This document shows positions 63,397 through 64,000 of a stretch of DNA of 64,000 nucleotides, piece by piece (position 1 is the stretch's first letter; each line of letters starts with the position of its first letter). Under the pieces are notes generated by a model. It was not told the origin of the DNA. It worked only from the letters and a program-made list of their open reading frames with translations, and did not search any database. Where the stretch lies: positions 620,001-684,000 of the forward strand of contig NZ_BROD01000001.1 in NCBI RefSeq assembly GCF_024345225.1. The letters are read 5' to 3'. A program made the translations under genes and the position numbers. This DNA is from Clostridium sp. TW13 (lineage in GTDB: Bacteria > Bacillota > Clostridia > Clostridiales > Clostridiaceae).

Positions 63397-64000
63397 ATGA
63401 ATACAAATGAAGTTAGAAGACAGTTAAATATTTCTTCTAAAGCATTAAGAATTTATGAAAGTATGGGAATTGTAGTGCCTGAAAGAACGGAAAATAACTA
63501 TAGAAATTATAGTAAAGATGACCTTATGAAATTGAGGCAGGTGACACTCCTTAAGGAAATGGGAATACCATTAAAGAATATTAAGGAACTTCTAGACCAA
63601 GAAATTAGTAAGGATAATAAAATAATTCGAGGATTAAATCTTCAATTTAAAGCGGTTGAAAACAAAATAAGTGAATTGCAGAAAATAAAAGAGACCTTAA
63701 AACAGAGTATAAATGAAGCATTAGAAGTTAAGATAGACGAAAATTATGATAATTATTTTGACAGAATAATGGAATGTCTTAATGAGAATAGAGCTAATAG
63801 AACTGAGTGGATTGATAAGTGGGGCTTTGATGAATGGGCTAAAAATTATGATAATTCCTTAGAAAATAATGATTCATGGGATGAATTGAGGTTATTTGAA
63901 AAATATGATTATGTATTGAAATGTATAGCTCAAATAATTATTAACTCAAATGCAAAGAATGTACTTGATATTGGATGTGGGACTGCCAATATAGTCAAAA
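63397..64000 (+). CDS. MerR regulator fused to a SAM methyltransferase (cut by window end)
   Basis: The visible ~200 residues start with a MerR HTH ('MNTNEVRRQLNISSKALRIY') and its wing ('NNYRNYSKDDLMKLRQVTLL'), then a coiled dimer helix (~75-115). After a short linker comes the first part of a class I methyltransferase ('WAKNYDN' and then 'NVLDIGCGTANIVK', motif I). MerR effector domains are usually ligand binders; a methyltransferase is rarer, although MerR-methyltransferase fusions are known in clostridia. The frame continues past 64000. The ATG follows TGAGGTGA, downstream of a MerR-type promoter. Confidence 0.85.
   Translation, partial: MNTNEVRRQLNISSKALRIYESMGIVVPERTENNYRNYSKDDLMKLRQVTLLKEMGIPLKNIKELLDQEISKDNKIIRGLNLQFKAVENKISELQKIKETLKQSINEALEVKIDENYDNYFDRIMECLNENRANRTEWIDKWGFDEWAKNYDNSLENNDSWDELRLFEKYDYVLKCIAQIIINSNAKNVLDIGCGTANIVK

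Overview
The window reads as the chromosome of a low-GC anaerobic Firmicute, most likely Clostridium sensu stricto of the beijerinckii/saccharobutylicum kind. That assignment is an inference. It rests on the strongly AT-rich sequence, strong GGAGG ribosome sites, and a clostridial gene set: hcp, a SagB-type nitroreductase, a DUF438-hemerythrin protein, CheV with several chemoreceptors, YvrJ/DUF1659/DUF2922 small proteins, a yjdF leader RNA and pdxST. I see no rRNA, tRNA, CRISPR array, intact transposase or phage module. Most genes are single units ending in clear hairpin terminators, many of them bidirectional.

Layout. 1-5.2 kb: three TetR-type regulators (one cut by the window edge), a DUF5692 membrane protein, a divergent M28-like protein and an unknown membrane protein. 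5.2-9.5 kb: two tandem Kup potassium transporters. 9.9-16.8 kb: a short soluble chemoreceptor, the lipid II flippase Amj, a radical SAM protein, an ABC-F ATPase, a PF06541 membrane protein and a GNAT acetyltransferase. 17.4-20.0 kb: a GH2 beta-mannosidase. 20.1-23.1 kb: a YvrJ-DUF1659-DUF2922 operon, a 19-cysteine DUF326 protein and a cell-wall-binding-repeat protein. 23.2-28.8 kb: a three-subunit molybdenum hydroxylase followed by a membrane protein, a small NTPase and a MobA-like nucleotidyltransferase. 30.0-34.3 kb: a redox/nitrosative-stress block (DUF438-hemerythrin, Hcp, SagB-type oxidoreductase, cysteine-rich Crp/Fnr regulator) with a perfect palindrome before hcp.

35.2-42.7 kb is a galactoside locus: lacZ, a TetR regulator, a GH36 alpha-galactosidase and an MFS sugar transporter. 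A sigma-A-type promoter and a 23-bp palindrome lie before lacZ. 43-44.3 kb encodes an LPXTG surface protein with 36 Pro-Thr dipeptides. 44.5-51.8 kb holds two atypical cis-prenyltransferases, a vWA protein, two chemoreceptors and a Nudix protein. 51.8-60.5 kb holds another Nudix, a DUF1963 protein, four GNAT acetyltransferases, a broken gene, CheV, an LRR surface protein and an S66 LD-carboxypeptidase. 60.5-64 kb has the yjdF leader and gene, a small membrane protein, pdxS-pdxT and a MerR-methyltransferase fusion cut by the window end.

The most unusual signal is a pair of inverted, highly structured ~250-320 base repeats (41111-41430 on + and 52333-52581 on -) with no reading frame. Each lies between two genes, in the same sense as the gene just downstream. 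They share blocks of 89 and 33 bases that are nearly or fully identical, and a base-pair-preserving change in the first hairpin suggests the RNA is selected. A mobile non-coding element or an undescribed structured RNA are both possible.
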